The notes beneath the pieces were generated by a model, which was given only the letters and a program-made list of their open reading frames with translations, was not told the origin of the DNA and made no database searches. A DNA stretch of 64,000 nucleotides from Paenibacillus lautus NBRC 15380 (GTDB taxonomy: Bacteria; Bacillota; Bacilli; Paenibacillales; Paenibacillaceae). Each line of letters opens with the position of its first letter. Position 1 is the first letter of the stretch. The stretch spans positions 124,001-188,000 of the forward strand of contig NZ_BIMF01000004.1 in NCBI RefSeq assembly GCF_004000945.1, read 5' to 3'. This document shows, in pieces, positions 27,627-36,154 of this stretch. A program made the translations under genes and the position numbers.

Positions 27627-30422
27627 TTATGCCGAAATATTTGCACTCTTCGTCATCATGCTGCGGCGGTTCCGGTTGCGGTTTCGTCTGCCGCCCCACA
27701 CGCTTCCAGCCCCCATCAGGAAGGTAGGGATGCCGGCGGCCACGAGTGTCAGTGCCCACTCCTTCAAGCCAAGCGGAACCGTCTTGAAGATCGGCTGGAA
27801 CGCCTCGATGTACATGACGCCAAGCATCAGCAATACCGAGGACAGCACAGCCAGAACCAACGCTTTGTTCTGAAGCGGATTGCGGTGGAAAATCGAACGT
27901 GAGCTGCGGCAGTCAAACACATGGATCAGCTGGGCCATGACGAGGGTAGCAAAGGCAACGGACTGTGCTTTGGCCAACTGGCCCGGATCATTCGGTGCGA
28001 TGCGCAGCGTAATCCAAAATGCCCCGAGTGTACACAGGCCGATCAAGATGCCGCGGCTGATGATTTTCCAGCCAAGGCGTCTGGCAAAAATATTTTCCTT
28101 GGCTCCGCGGGGCTTGTGCTCCATCAGATCCTTCTCCGGCTGATCCACCCCAAGCGCCATCGCCGGCAGCCCGTCGGTAACAAGGTTCACCCACAGAATC
28201 TGGATCGGAACGAGCGGAAGCGGCAGACCCATCATCATCGCGAAAAACATCGTCAGAATTTCGCCGACATTGGAAGCCAGCAAATAACGGATAAACTTGC
28301 GAATATTTTCATAGATGCTGCGCCCCTCCTCAATCGCCGAAACAATCGTGGAGAAATTATCGTCACTGAGCACCAGCGATGACGCTTCCTTCGTTACGTC
28401 CGTACCGGTAATGCCCATGGCAATCCCGATATCCGCGGCTTTGATGGCCGGAGCATCGTTCACACCGTCCCCCGTCATGGCAACCACATGCCCCTTACGT
28501 TGAAGCGACTTCACGATGCGGAGCTTATGCTCGGGAGATACGCGGGCATAAACGAAGGTCTGATCCACCCTCGCATCCAGCTCCTTGTCATCCATCCGGG
28601 ATAACTCCCGTCCCGATAGCGACAGTCCGTTCCTTGGCAGGATGCCGAGCTGGGCCGCAATCGCTTCCGCCGTTGTCCGATGGTCGCCCGTGATCATGAC
28701 AGTCTTGATGCCCGCGCGGCGGCATGTCGCAATCGCATCGCGCACTTCACGGCGCGGCGGATCGATCATTCCGGCAAGTCCCACAAAGATAAGCTGGCTC
28801 TCGGCCTCTTTCTCCGTTTCCGGCTTGTCATAGGAACGCAGATCCCGATAAGCCAAACCAAGCACGCGCAGCGCATCGGAAGCCATGCCTTCATTGGCGG
28901 TCAGCACCTTCTGGCGGAGCGTGGCGGTAAGCGGCACAACGTTTCCGTCCCACAAAATATAAGTGCATGCATCCAGCAGGACGTCCGGCGCGCCCTTTGT
29001 GCAGAGCAAGCGCCCTCCCTGATGGCTGACGATGACGGACATCAGCTTTCGCTCCGAATCAAACGGAAACTCTTTGTCTCTCTGATAGATGGTGTTCAGG
29101 CTTCCCTTTGTCAATCCCATTTTGGACGATAGCGTCAGCAGTGCTCCTTCTGTCGGGTCCCCTTTTAACTCCCAAGCAGCAGCTGCCGGCTCTTCCTTGC
29201 CCTTGCGCTTGTTCCGGGCTTCCTCCTGCACGTTCTCATAAATCTCCGCATTGTTGCACAGCCCGCTGATTTGCAGCAGTCGGCGAAGCCCCTGATCGGA
29301 TCTCAGCTCCACCGGCTTGCCTCTGTGAAGAATTTGACCCGTCGGGTCATACCCATGCCCGGTCACTTCCAGCGAGCGTCCTCCCAGCCAAACCTGGGTT
29401 ACGGTCATTTTATTCTGCGTGAGCGTCCCCGTTTTGTCCGAACAGATCACGGATGCGCAGCCCAGCGTCTCCACGGATGGCAGCTTGCGCACGATCGCTT
29501 TGCGCTTGATCATGCGCTGCACGCCGAGGGCGAGGGCAATCGTAACGATGGCCGGAAGCCCTTCTGGGATGGCCGCAACCGCCAGGCTGACTCCTGCGAG
29601 GAACATGCCTGCGGCAGGCTGTCCATGCAGAATGCCTGCTACGACAACCAGAATCGTAAGCCCCAGCGAAACGACAATCAGAATTTTGCCCAGCTGTTCC
29701 AGGCGATGCTGCAGCGGCGTCTCCTGTGACTCCGTGTTCTGGATCAAATCGGCGATTTTGCCCATCTCCGTATCCATTCCGGTTCGGATGACAACGCCTT
29801 TTCCCGTACCTCGGGCCACCATCGTGCCCATAAAGCCGATGTTCTTGCGGTCGCCCAGCGGAACATCCGCATCGTGAATCGGCTCGGCATGTTTGTTCAC
29901 CGGCAGGGACTCGCCGGTCAAGGCCGATTCCTCGACACTGCAGCTGTTGATCTCGAGCCAGCGAACATCGGCCGGAATGCGGTCTCCGCTCTCCACGAGC
30001 ACGACATCGCCAGGGACAAGTTCCCTAGCCGCAACCTGTACCACTTTACCGTCCCGGATCACCCTGGACGTCGGCGCGGACAGCTGCTTCAAAGCCCGAA
30101 GCGACCGTTCCGCCCTAAATTCCTGGACGAAACCAAGGATCCCGTTGATCAGGATGATGGCTACAATCGTGACGGCATCCAAATACTCGCCCAGCAGACC
30201 GGATACCAGGGTGGCGCCAAGGAGCACCAACACCATGAAATCCTTAAATTGATTCAAGAACAGAACAAATGGAGAAATTTTAACGCCCTCGGAGAGCTCA
30301 TTATAGCCACTTTTTTTTCGTCTCTCCCCGGCTTCCTCTTCCGTGAGGCCCTGCTCCGGATGCATATGCAGCACTTGCTGCAATTCATCCGTATCCATTT
30401 GGTGCCATTGCTTTTGTTCCAT
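27627..30422 (-). CDS. yloB: SERCA-type calcium-translocating P-type ATPase (YloB)
   Basis: A 931-residue P-type pump. It has an N-terminal cation-ATPase domain (about 10-75), an actuator with [26 protein letters not shown] in M4 (Ca-binding), the phosphorylated Asp in [26 protein letters not shown], and [30 protein letters not shown] lies in M6 with the Ca-binding Asn and Asp. About ten membrane segments are predicted. The basic C-terminal tail ([12 protein letters not shown]) is unusual in composition. GGGAGGGAAAGG precedes the ATG. It is divergent from rqcH, as yloB/yloA neighbours in B. subtilis, where YloB serves calcium handling in spores. Confidence 0.95.
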   Translation of the reverse strand: MEQKQWHQMDTDELQQVLHMHPEQGLTEEEAGERRKKSGYNELSEGVKISPFVLFLNQFKDFMVLVLLGATLVSGLLGEYLDAVTIVAIILINGILGFVQEFRAERSLRALKQLSAPTSRVIRDGKVVQVAARELVPGDVVLVESGDRIPADVRWLEINSCSVEESALTGESLPVNKHAEPIHDADVPLGDRKNIGFMGTMVARGTGKGVVIRTGMDTEMGKIADLIQNTESQETPLQHRLEQLGKILIVVSLGLTILVVVAGILHGQPAAGMFLAGVSLAVAAIPEGLPAIVTIALALGVQRMIKRKAIVRKLPSVETLGCASVICSDKTGTLTQNKMTVTQVWLGGRSLEVTGHGYDPTGQILHRGKPVELRSDQGLRRLLQISGLCNNAEIYENVQEEARNKRKGKEEPAAAAWELKGDPTEGALLTLSSKMGLTKGSLNTIYQRDKEFPFDSERKLMSVIVSHQGGRLLCTKGAPDVLLDACTYILWDGNVVPLTATLRQKVLTANEGMASDALRVLGLAYRDLRSYDKPETEKEAESQLIFVGLAGMIDPPRREVRDAIATCRRAGIKTVMITGDHRTTAEAIAAQLGILPRNGLSLSGRELSRMDDKELDARVDQTFVYARVSPEHKLRIVKSLQRKGHVVAMTGDGVNDAPAIKAADIGIAMGITGTDVTKEASSLVLSDDNFSTIVSAIEEGRSIYENIRKFIRYLLASNVGEILTMFFAMMMGLPLPLVPIQILWVNLVTDGLPAMALGVDQPEKDLMEHKPRGAKENIFARRLGWKIISRGILIGLCTLGAFWITLRIAPNDPGQLAKAQSVAFATLVMAQLIHVFDCRSSRSIFHRNPLQNKALVLAVLSSVLLMLGVMYIEAFQPIFKTVPLGLKEWALTLVAAGIPTFLMGAGSVWGGRRNRNRNRRSMMTKSANISA

Positions 30423-30599
30423 GCTTCCTTTCCCTCCCGGTTGTTTGCTCCGGCGGATGACAGCTTTTCCACCCTTTCTACGTAAATGTATTCGGACAGG
30501 TCCTGAATTATCACAGAAGGGGCCTTAAGTTTTTGAGGGAAATATGGCATCATAGAGAAGTACGATAGGAAGGGTAACAGACAGATAGGAGAATGAAGG

Positions 30600-32357
30600 A
30601 TGGCATTAGACGGCATTGTCACGCGTGCGATCGTGCATGAGCTTCAATCATGCCGGGGCGCACGGATCAATAAAATATATCAACCGAACGATCGGGACAT
30701 CGTATTTCATATACGCACCCAGCAAGGTAACGCCAAGCTGCTGCTATCCGCAAACCCCACGTATCCCAGGGTCCATCTGACACAGGAGACCTTTCTGAAT
30801 CCGGCCGAAGCCCCTATGTTTTGCATGATTCTGCGCAAGCATTGCGAGAGCGGCATCATCGAGGACATCCAGCAGGTGGGCATGGAACGGATTATTCATC
30901 TTACGATCCGGCAGCGTGACGAACTCGGCGATATTTCCTCCAAGAAAATCATCGTTGAGCTGATGGGCAGACACAGCAACATCATTCTGCTCGATCCCGC
31001 AAGCGGCACCATACTGGACGGCATCCACCATGTGACGCCTGCCATCAGCAGCTATCGAGTGGTCATGCCGGGATTCTCTTATACGAATCCGCCGGAGCAG
31101 CACAAGCTCAATCCGCTCGAAACCGGGCAGGAAGCCTTCCGGGAATCTTGTCTGATGAACGAGGAGCAGGCCGTTCCATGGCTGGTCGGCGCATTCAGCG
31201 GCCTTAGTCCGCTCGCGGCCCAGGAAATTGCCCACCGCGCAGGGGGAAGCAGTCCAGGCGGGCTTGAAGGGGAAAAAGATTGCGGCAGCCTGTGGAGCGC
31301 ATTTGATGAGATCATGGAACAAGTCCGCAACCATCAATATACGCCGGTTACAGGCGTCAATGCCAAGGGGAAGTCGGTGTTCTCCGTCATTCCGCTGACA
31401 TTGCTGGTGGACGAGACTACAACCTACGAATCGGTCAGTCGATGCATGGAGGATTATTACGGAGATAAAGCTCAGCGGGATACAGTTAAACAGAAGGTCA
31501 GCGACCTCCTCCGATTCCTGCAGAATGAACGGTCGAAGAACATCAAGAAGCTGGATAATCTGAACAAGGACTTGGAAGAAGCCGGGGATGCCGACCGGTA
31601 TCGGATCTTTGGCGAGCTTCTCTTCGCTTCGCTCCACCAGATTCAGAAGGGCGACCGTGAAGCCAAGCTGGTTAACTTCTATGATGAAGAGCAGGCGACC
31701 GTCACCATCCCGCTGGATCCGCTCCTGACTCCGTCGGACAATGCGCAGCGCTATTTTAAAAAATATAACAAGTACAAGAACAGCCTCGCGGTCATTGACG
31801 AACAGTTAATCAAAACCCGCGAAGAGATCAACTATATCGAGAATCTGCTGCAGCAGCTGTCGCATGCTTCCTTGAGCGACATCGATGAAATCCGGGACGA
31901 GCTGATCCAGCAGGGATACTTGAGAGACCGCAATCGTAAAACGAAGAAAAAGAAGAAAAACGACAAGCCGACGCTCCACGTCTATACTTCATCCGAAGGC
32001 ATCGAGCTTTATGTAGGCAAAAATAACCTTCAAAACGAGTACGTAACCAACCGTCTCGCTTCCTCAAACGATACGTGGCTGCACACCAAGGATATCCCGG
32101 GCTCCCACGTGGTCATCCGAAGCAGCGAGTACGGGGATGCAACGCTGCAGGAAGCGGCACAGCTGGCTGCTTATTACAGTCAGGCCAAAGAATCCAGCAG
32201 CGTGCCCGTCGACTACACGCTCATTCGCCATGTACGCAAGCCGAATGGAGCCAAGCCCGGATTTGTTATTTATGACAATCAGAAAACACTGTTCGTCACG
32301 CCAGACGAGCAGCGAATCAAAGCGATGCCCAATTCGGTAAAAAACAATCGCAATTAA
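30600..32357 (+). CDS. rqcH: Rqc2/NFACT-family ribosome quality control factor RqcH (YloA)
   Basis: A 585-residue NFACT protein. RqcH binds stalled 50S-peptidyl-tRNA complexes and recruits tRNA-Ala to add C-terminal alanine tails for degradation; members were earlier named fibronectin-binding proteins. The NFACT-N domain starts MALDGIVTRAIVHEL. The family DR pair near residue 97 appears as Glu96-Arg97 (GMERII). A coiled coil with many Lys/Glu occupies about 285-340 and 385-430. The NFACT-R domain (about 455-565) has GKNNLQNEYVTNRLA and WLHTKDIPGSHVVIR. AGGAGAATGAAGG precedes the ATG. A strong terminator follows. Confidence 0.95.
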   Translation: MALDGIVTRAIVHELQSCRGARINKIYQPNDRDIVFHIRTQQGNAKLLLSANPTYPRVHLTQETFLNPAEAPMFCMILRKHCESGIIEDIQQVGMERIIHLTIRQRDELGDISSKKIIVELMGRHSNIILLDPASGTILDGIHHVTPAISSYRVVMPGFSYTNPPEQHKLNPLETGQEAFRESCLMNEEQAVPWLVGAFSGLSPLAAQEIAHRAGGSSPGGLEGEKDCGSLWSAFDEIMEQVRNHQYTPVTGVNAKGKSVFSVIPLTLLVDETTTYESVSRCMEDYYGDKAQRDTVKQKVSDLLRFLQNERSKNIKKLDNLNKDLEEAGDADRYRIFGELLFASLHQIQKGDREAKLVNFYDEEQATVTIPLDPLLTPSDNAQRYFKKYNKYKNSLAVIDEQLIKTREEINYIENLLQQLSHASLSDIDEIRDELIQQGYLRDRNRKTKKKKKNDKPTLHVYTSSEGIELYVGKNNLQNEYVTNRLASSNDTWLHTKDIPGSHVVIRSSEYGDATLQEAAQLAAYYSQAKESSSVPVDYTLIRHVRKPNGAKPGFVIYDNQKTLFVTPDEQRIKAMPNSVKNNRN

Positions 32358-32393
32358 GATGACCAAAGACATCGATATATCGTTGGCTTAACC

Positions 32394-32446
32394 AAAAACG
32401 GGTACCCCGAGAGGTCGTATGACCAGCCGGGATACCCGTTTTTTTC
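32394..32446 (+). terminator. rho-independent terminator of rqcH
   Basis: AAAACGGGTACCCC and GGGATACCCGTTTTTTT form a long stem with an inner GGTC/GACC hairpin, ending in a T-tract. Confidence 0.88.
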
Positions 32447-32451
32447 TTACT

Positions 32452-32520
32452 GTCATGCCGGGATTCACCTATACGAATCCGCCTTAGCAGCACCAACTTA
32501 ATCCGCTCGAAACCGGGCAG
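32452..32520 (+). pseudogene. displaced, diverged copy of an internal rqcH segment
   Basis: These 69 bases match 31062-31130 inside rqcH with 7 substitutions and no gap (62 of 69 identical by hand alignment). Read in the same frame they give VMPGFTYTNPP, a TAG stop, then QHQLNPLETGQ, against VMPGFSYTNPPEQHKLNPLETGQ split across the source. The stop replaces the GAG for Glu. It sits 5 bases after the rqcH terminator tract and ends 11 bases before the stop of the convergent PHP gene. It has no start or ribosome site and is not expressed as a protein. Confidence 0.85.
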
Positions 32521-32531
32521 TATTGTCGATC

Positions 32532-33398
32532 TTAGCTCCTTGCCCGCACCTGTTGAAGCTGGTTCAATACCTCGATGGATACCTGACGGCTGCCGATATC
32601 CCCATGGAATACCTGGCCCTGCCTCTCGCCATGGTAATCCGATCCGGCGGTCACGATCAAACCGTATTCCTCGGCCATCGCCAAGTAGCGTTTCTCCTCC
32701 GCTGCCCCATGGTCCGAATGATAGACTTCAATCCCTTTGAAAGCAGCCTCTTCAATGATAGCTCTCACCAACGCATCATCGTCGTAGAGTCCAGGGTGTG
32801 CAAGCACCGGCACGCCCCCGGCTTCACGTATCCATTCGCAGGCTTCCTTGGGATGAATCCGCGGCTGCGGCACATAAGCAGCTGCGCCCTGTGCGAGATA
32901 ACGGTCGAAGGCATCCCTTAGATCGAGGGCATGACCCTTAAGGACCAGCGCATCCGCAATATGCGGGCGTCCGATGCTCTCATCGGGTTCCAGCGGCCGT
33001 CCCAAACCTCCGATCACTTCTTCCATCGTCAGCACGATGCCAAGCTCACGGAGCTTGGCCACGATCTTCTCATTGCGCTTCTCCCTCGTTCGACGCAGCT
33101 CTGCCAGCCGCTCCAGAAATACGGGATCCCGGTAATCTATGTAATAACCCAGAACGTGAATATCCGTCCCGCCTGCCATGGTACTGATTTCTACGCCGGG
33201 GACCACGACCATGTTCAGGCGTTCTCCGGCTTGCAGCGCCTCCTCGACACCGGCTACGGTGTCATGATCCGTTATAGCTAGAGCCCCAAGTCCCCGCTCG
33301 AAAGCAAGCTGCACGTTCTCCGAAGGTGTATTCATCCCGTCCGAAGCCTGGGTGTGGGAATGGAGGTCGCAGCCCGTCCGATCCATCGATTTATCCAT
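32532..33398 (-). CDS. PHP-domain phosphoesterase (TrpH/YciV-like)
   Basis: A 288-residue PHP protein. Metal-binding motifs are in order: DLHSHTQASDG, ITDHDTVAG, VPGVEISTM, GRPHIADAL, VLAHPG, EVYHSDHG and GSDYHGE. E. coli RNase AM (TrpH/YciV) has this architecture and trims RNA 5' ends or 3',5'-nucleotides; the activity here is inferred only. The preferred start is ATG at 33398 with AAAGGGG 10 bases upstream; a TTG 9 bases earlier is too close to that site. The LysR gene lies 38 bases upstream on the same strand. Confidence 0.88.
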   Translation of the reverse strand: MDKSMDRTGCDLHSHTQASDGMNTPSENVQLAFERGLGALAITDHDTVAGVEEALQAGERLNMVVVPGVEISTMAGGTDIHVLGYYIDYRDPVFLERLAELRRTREKRNEKIVAKLRELGIVLTMEEVIGGLGRPLEPDESIGRPHIADALVLKGHALDLRDAFDRYLAQGAAAYVPQPRIHPKEACEWIREAGGVPVLAHPGLYDDDALVRAIIEEAAFKGIEVYHSDHGAAEEKRYLAMAEEYGLIVTAGSDYHGERQGQVFHGDIGSRQVSIEVLNQLQQVRARS

Positions 33399-33436
33399 AA
33401 TATTCAATCCCCTTTCGTTGTAAGTGCGGGTGTTCT

Positions 33437-34342
33437 TTATCGCTGGGTTCGCTGGCGTTCCCTTAAATAGGCCAAAAACGTCATTGCCGACATCGGCAGC
33501 AGCGCGGACCGTAACTGAATGGAATAAAAGTTGCGTTTAAACGAGGCATCCGCAATATCGATCATTTTGACTAATCCGAGCGCGGTTTCATGCTTGACCG
33601 TTGAGGTCGACAGCATCGTAATGCCGAGCCCTTCCTCTACCGCCGATTTCACCGCTCCCGTACTCCCTAGCTCCATCACCGTTCGGATGCTTTCGGGATC
33701 GTACCCCCGTTCCAGCAGCACATCCTCCATCACCTTCCGTGTGCCAGACCCCTTCTCGCGAAGCACAAACGGATATTTCAGCACGTCATCCAAATATATC
33801 GCATCCTCCCTTGCTGCTAAAGGATGGCCGGAAGGAACGATCAGTTTGAGCTCATCCTCCATGACCGAATCCAGGACCATATCCGGATGCTCCACAGGTG
33901 CCTCAATCAGCCCAAAATTCAATTGATGGCCAGCGATTTCCTCGAGAATCTGCGTGGTGTTCATCACTTTAAGCATGATGGATATATCCGGATATTCCCG
34001 GCCGAAGGGCCCCAGCAATCGGGGCAGCACGTACTCCCCAATGGTCAGGCTTGCCCCCAGTTGCAGCCTTCCCTGAAGCTTATTCGAGAAAGCCGCCATC
34101 GCCGCGTCCGTTTCCTGCGACAGCTCCAGGCTCTTGCGGGCAAAAGGAAGCAGCGTCCTTCCAGCCTCGGACAATTCCATGCGCTTGGTGGAACGAATGA
34201 GGAGTTTTGTCCCAAAATACTCCTCCAGCGATTGCACCTGCATCGTTACAGCCGGCTGGCTCATATGAAGCGCCTGGGCAGCAGCGGAAAAACTCCCGCG
34301 CTCTGCTACCGTATAAAAAATATGTAGCTGATGAAAGTTCAT
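33437..34342 (-). CDS. LysR-family transcriptional regulator (CysL-like)
   Basis: A 301-residue LTTR. The N-terminal winged helix-turn-helix has MNFHQLHIFYTVAERGSFSAAA and HMSQPAVTMQVQSLEEYFG. The effector domain has LGASLTIGEYVLP and a FGLIEAPVEHPD segment, close to CysL/YwfK regulators of sulfur assimilation. GAGGGG lies about 10 bases before ATG at 34342; the frame is open to 34396. No divergent target gene is nearby: the downstream gene is a PHP phosphoesterase, which may be co-transcribed. Ligand and targets cannot be read from sequence. Confidence 0.87.
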   Translation of the reverse strand: MNFHQLHIFYTVAERGSFSAAAQALHMSQPAVTMQVQSLEEYFGTKLLIRSTKRMELSEAGRTLLPFARKSLELSQETDAAMAAFSNKLQGRLQLGASLTIGEYVLPRLLGPFGREYPDISIMLKVMNTTQILEEIAGHQLNFGLIEAPVEHPDMVLDSVMEDELKLIVPSGHPLAAREDAIYLDDVLKYPFVLREKGSGTRKVMEDVLLERGYDPESIRTVMELGSTGAVKSAVEEGLGITMLSTSTVKHETALGLVKMIDIADASFKRNFYSIQLRSALLPMSAMTFLAYLRERQRTQR

Positions 34343-34459
34343 AGCATCGGTTCCCCTCTCGCTGCCTCTTTTGTTTTTATCATTGTAACGGATCACGGCG
34401 GAGCATACAAAAAAGACATCCGCGCTTACGCTCGCATGCCATATGATGACTCTATTTCT

Positions 34460-34897
34460 TTATTTACGTTTACGGCTGTTCTTAATCAGTGTCATACGAC
34501 GTGAATGGCGAAGCCATGAGTAATACGACTTCAGGTCTCGAAGCTCAATGGTTTCTGACATACGTCCCAAAAAAGTTACAATAATCATCCGATGCAGCGG
34601 ATTGCCAATCAAATCACGTTCATGCTCCAGCTCCGAAAACTCCGCCACAACCACCAGGTCATCGTCAATCAGATAGACATCCTGTTCGTTGCGGTAATAC
34701 GGCACGATCCGGTCCTGCTTCAGGCACTCCCACATCCAAGTCCCGATTTCCTCATGGGAGGTGTCGTTACCCTGAACCCGGTCCGTATAACGGCTCTTCG
34801 CATGATTGGTAATGACGATGTCGGCTACCTTTTTATCATTTAACGTAATATAAAACGGCTCATAGGTGCTCCACCGCTCAGTCCCTTTGTCGCGCAT
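34460..34897 (-). CDS. hypothetical protein, 145 residues
   Basis: Family not recognised. It is a soluble alpha/beta protein with ITNHAKSRYTDRVQG near residue 30, a pattern (His-Ala-Lys-x-Arg) somewhat like DUF4258/RelE-fold toxins. A run of beta-strand-like hydrophobic segments follows (DVYLIDDDLVVVAEF, RMIIVTFLG), then a basic tail ending SRKRK. GGAGAGTGATATTCC precedes the ATG. No antitoxin-like partner is adjacent. A large branched inverted repeat lies 60-180 bases upstream. Function unknown; the coding call rests on the ribosome site and codon pattern. Confidence 0.7.
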   Translation of the reverse strand: MRDKGTERWSTYEPFYITLNDKKVADIVITNHAKSRYTDRVQGNDTSHEEIGTWMWECLKQDRIVPYYRNEQDVYLIDDDLVVVAEFSELEHERDLIGNPLHRMIIVTFLGRMSETIELRDLKSYYSWLRHSRRMTLIKNSRKRK

Positions 34898-34956
34898 GGA
34901 ATATCACTCTCCACCAAATGGGTCTTTGTATCTATGTATATATACCCAACATATTA

Positions 34957-35075
34957 CATCATTCCACTGGCATTCACAAGATTGAAACCTCGCTTCTTGT
35001 GAACAATCACCGAAAATTTAGAAATATCTCTAGTTGTATCCTGTGCGTTAGGCGCTGACGTCGCCTGGAATGATG
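34957..35075. repeat. 119-bp inverted repeat enclosing two hairpins
   Basis: CATCATTCCA (34957-34966) pairs perfectly with TGGAATGATG (35066-35075). Inside are TTCACAAG (34973-34980) with CTTGTGAA (34996-35003), and GGCG (35051-35054) with CGCC (35062-35065). Folded, this is a multi-branch structure. It lies in the 405-base gap between the 145-residue hypothetical gene and ylbG, where no gene was found. No T-run follows, so it is not a simple terminator. Confidence 0.55.
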
Positions 35076-35216
35076 GCTTGATTAAAATGTAAATTGTACC
35101 TTACTTATACTATTTTATCAAACAAGTTTCTGATTTATGCCAATCTATCGCCATCCATTCGTAATAAACTTTATGAGGATATACACATGCTCGAATTTAA
35201 TACTTTCCGATATCTT

Positions 35217-35246
35217 AAAAAAAGCGGCCCCTGCGGGGGCCGCTTT
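35217..35246 (-). terminator. rho-independent terminator of ylbF-ylbG
   Basis: AAAGCGGCCCC and GGGGCCGCTTT pair around a tight loop. Seven Ts follow on the minus strand (complement of 35217-35223). Confidence 0.9.
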
Positions 35247-35302
35247 ACGCTCTTTTCGCTAACTTATGCGATTTGCGTTAGATTCTCGACAGGCACATCA
35301 TG

Positions 35303-35566
35303 CTAAGGACCGTAAAACTTCGCTTTATCCGGCCCTTTGCTGCTGTACTCTGTCTTAATCTCATTCCGGTAGGAGCGCTCGATCTTACGAACGTAGGACA
35401 ATCTCCGGATGTTCTTCATTGTTTCCTCGGCGCGGTCAGCATTGACGTACATGACAACATAGTGCATGCGGCGTGATATATAGTGCACGCTGCCGTATTT
35501 CTCCAAATTCCTTGCTGCCTTTACATCGCTGACCCATATAATAAAACCGGTCCGTTCAGCCAACAT
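35303..35566 (-). CDS. ylbG: YlbG family protein (UPF0298/DUF2129)
   Basis: An 87-residue cytosolic protein of unknown function. The family core is seen in RTGFIIWVSDVKAARNLEKYGSVHY-type sequence and in YVVMYVNADRAEETM followed by LSYVRKIERSYR. GAGGAGCTTAGG precedes the ATG. It is directly downstream of the ylbF-like gene, as in B. subtilis ylbF-ylbG, and ends at a strong terminator. Confidence 0.92.
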   Translation of the reverse strand: MLAERTGFIIWVSDVKAARNLEKYGSVHYISRRMHYVVMYVNADRAEETMKNIRRLSYVRKIERSYRNEIKTEYSSKGPDKAKFYGP

Positions 35567-35613
35567 CCTAAGCTCCTCGCCTCACTTTCGTCTCTATCTC
35601 TAGTCTATGCCTA

Positions 35614-36051
35614 TTATCCGCACGAACAAGCTCCGCCGCTGCCGCACCCCTTCTTGGGAAGAGGATCGTTGCCCGGAACCTTGATGCTCTCCGAAACCGA
35701 AAAAGCAATCTTCTCCGACATCGAATGCAGCAGATCGTCCAGATTCTTCTCCGCCTGCTTGAACCGGGCTACAGGCTCGAAAGCCTCAAGCTCCGCTTCC
35801 ACTGCGGCTACTTCATCCTTGGCCGAATGGTAATTCGGGTGAAAGTGACCGAACCGCTGAGTCTCTTCGAACAGTTCTTTTTTGGAATCAAGCTTTCTGA
35901 TCAAAGCCTGAATCGTAGGGTCACCCTCAACTGCCTGCTTCCAATATAGATAATCCGCCACTTCGACGGAAGCATTAATCATGTCGCCTATTTCATAGGC
36001 ATAGGTGAGCACCTCGGCCATATCGACCGTGTTTATTTCCGATACGCTCAT
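35614..36051 (-). CDS. ricF: YlbF/RicF family regulator
   Basis: A 145-residue helical protein of the YlbF/YmcA family. In B. subtilis RicF with RicA and RicT forms the FeS-containing RicAFT complex that supports RNase Y processing, competence, biofilm and sporulation. Helices with EVADYLYWKQAV and IQALIRKLDSKKELFEETQRF fit the family. The tail (KKGCGSGGACSCG) holds three cysteines, matching the Cys-rich C-terminus used for cluster binding. RicA and RicT genes are not in this window. GGGATGAG precedes the ATG. The next gene is ylbG, 47 bases on. Confidence 0.9.
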   Translation of the reverse strand: MSVSEINTVDMAEVLTYAYEIGDMINASVEVADYLYWKQAVEGDPTIQALIRKLDSKKELFEETQRFGHFHPNYHSAKDEVAAVEAELEAFEPVARFKQAEKNLDDLLHSMSEKIAFSVSESIKVPGNDPLPKKGCGSGGACSCG

Positions 36052-36154
36052 GAACTCATCCCGCTTTTCTATTAGTTTGGCCCACTGCTTTGTTCGTGGA
36101 CTCTTTCATCATAGCATAACGCTCGTATCTTAAGAAGGGGGAATTCATACGCTT

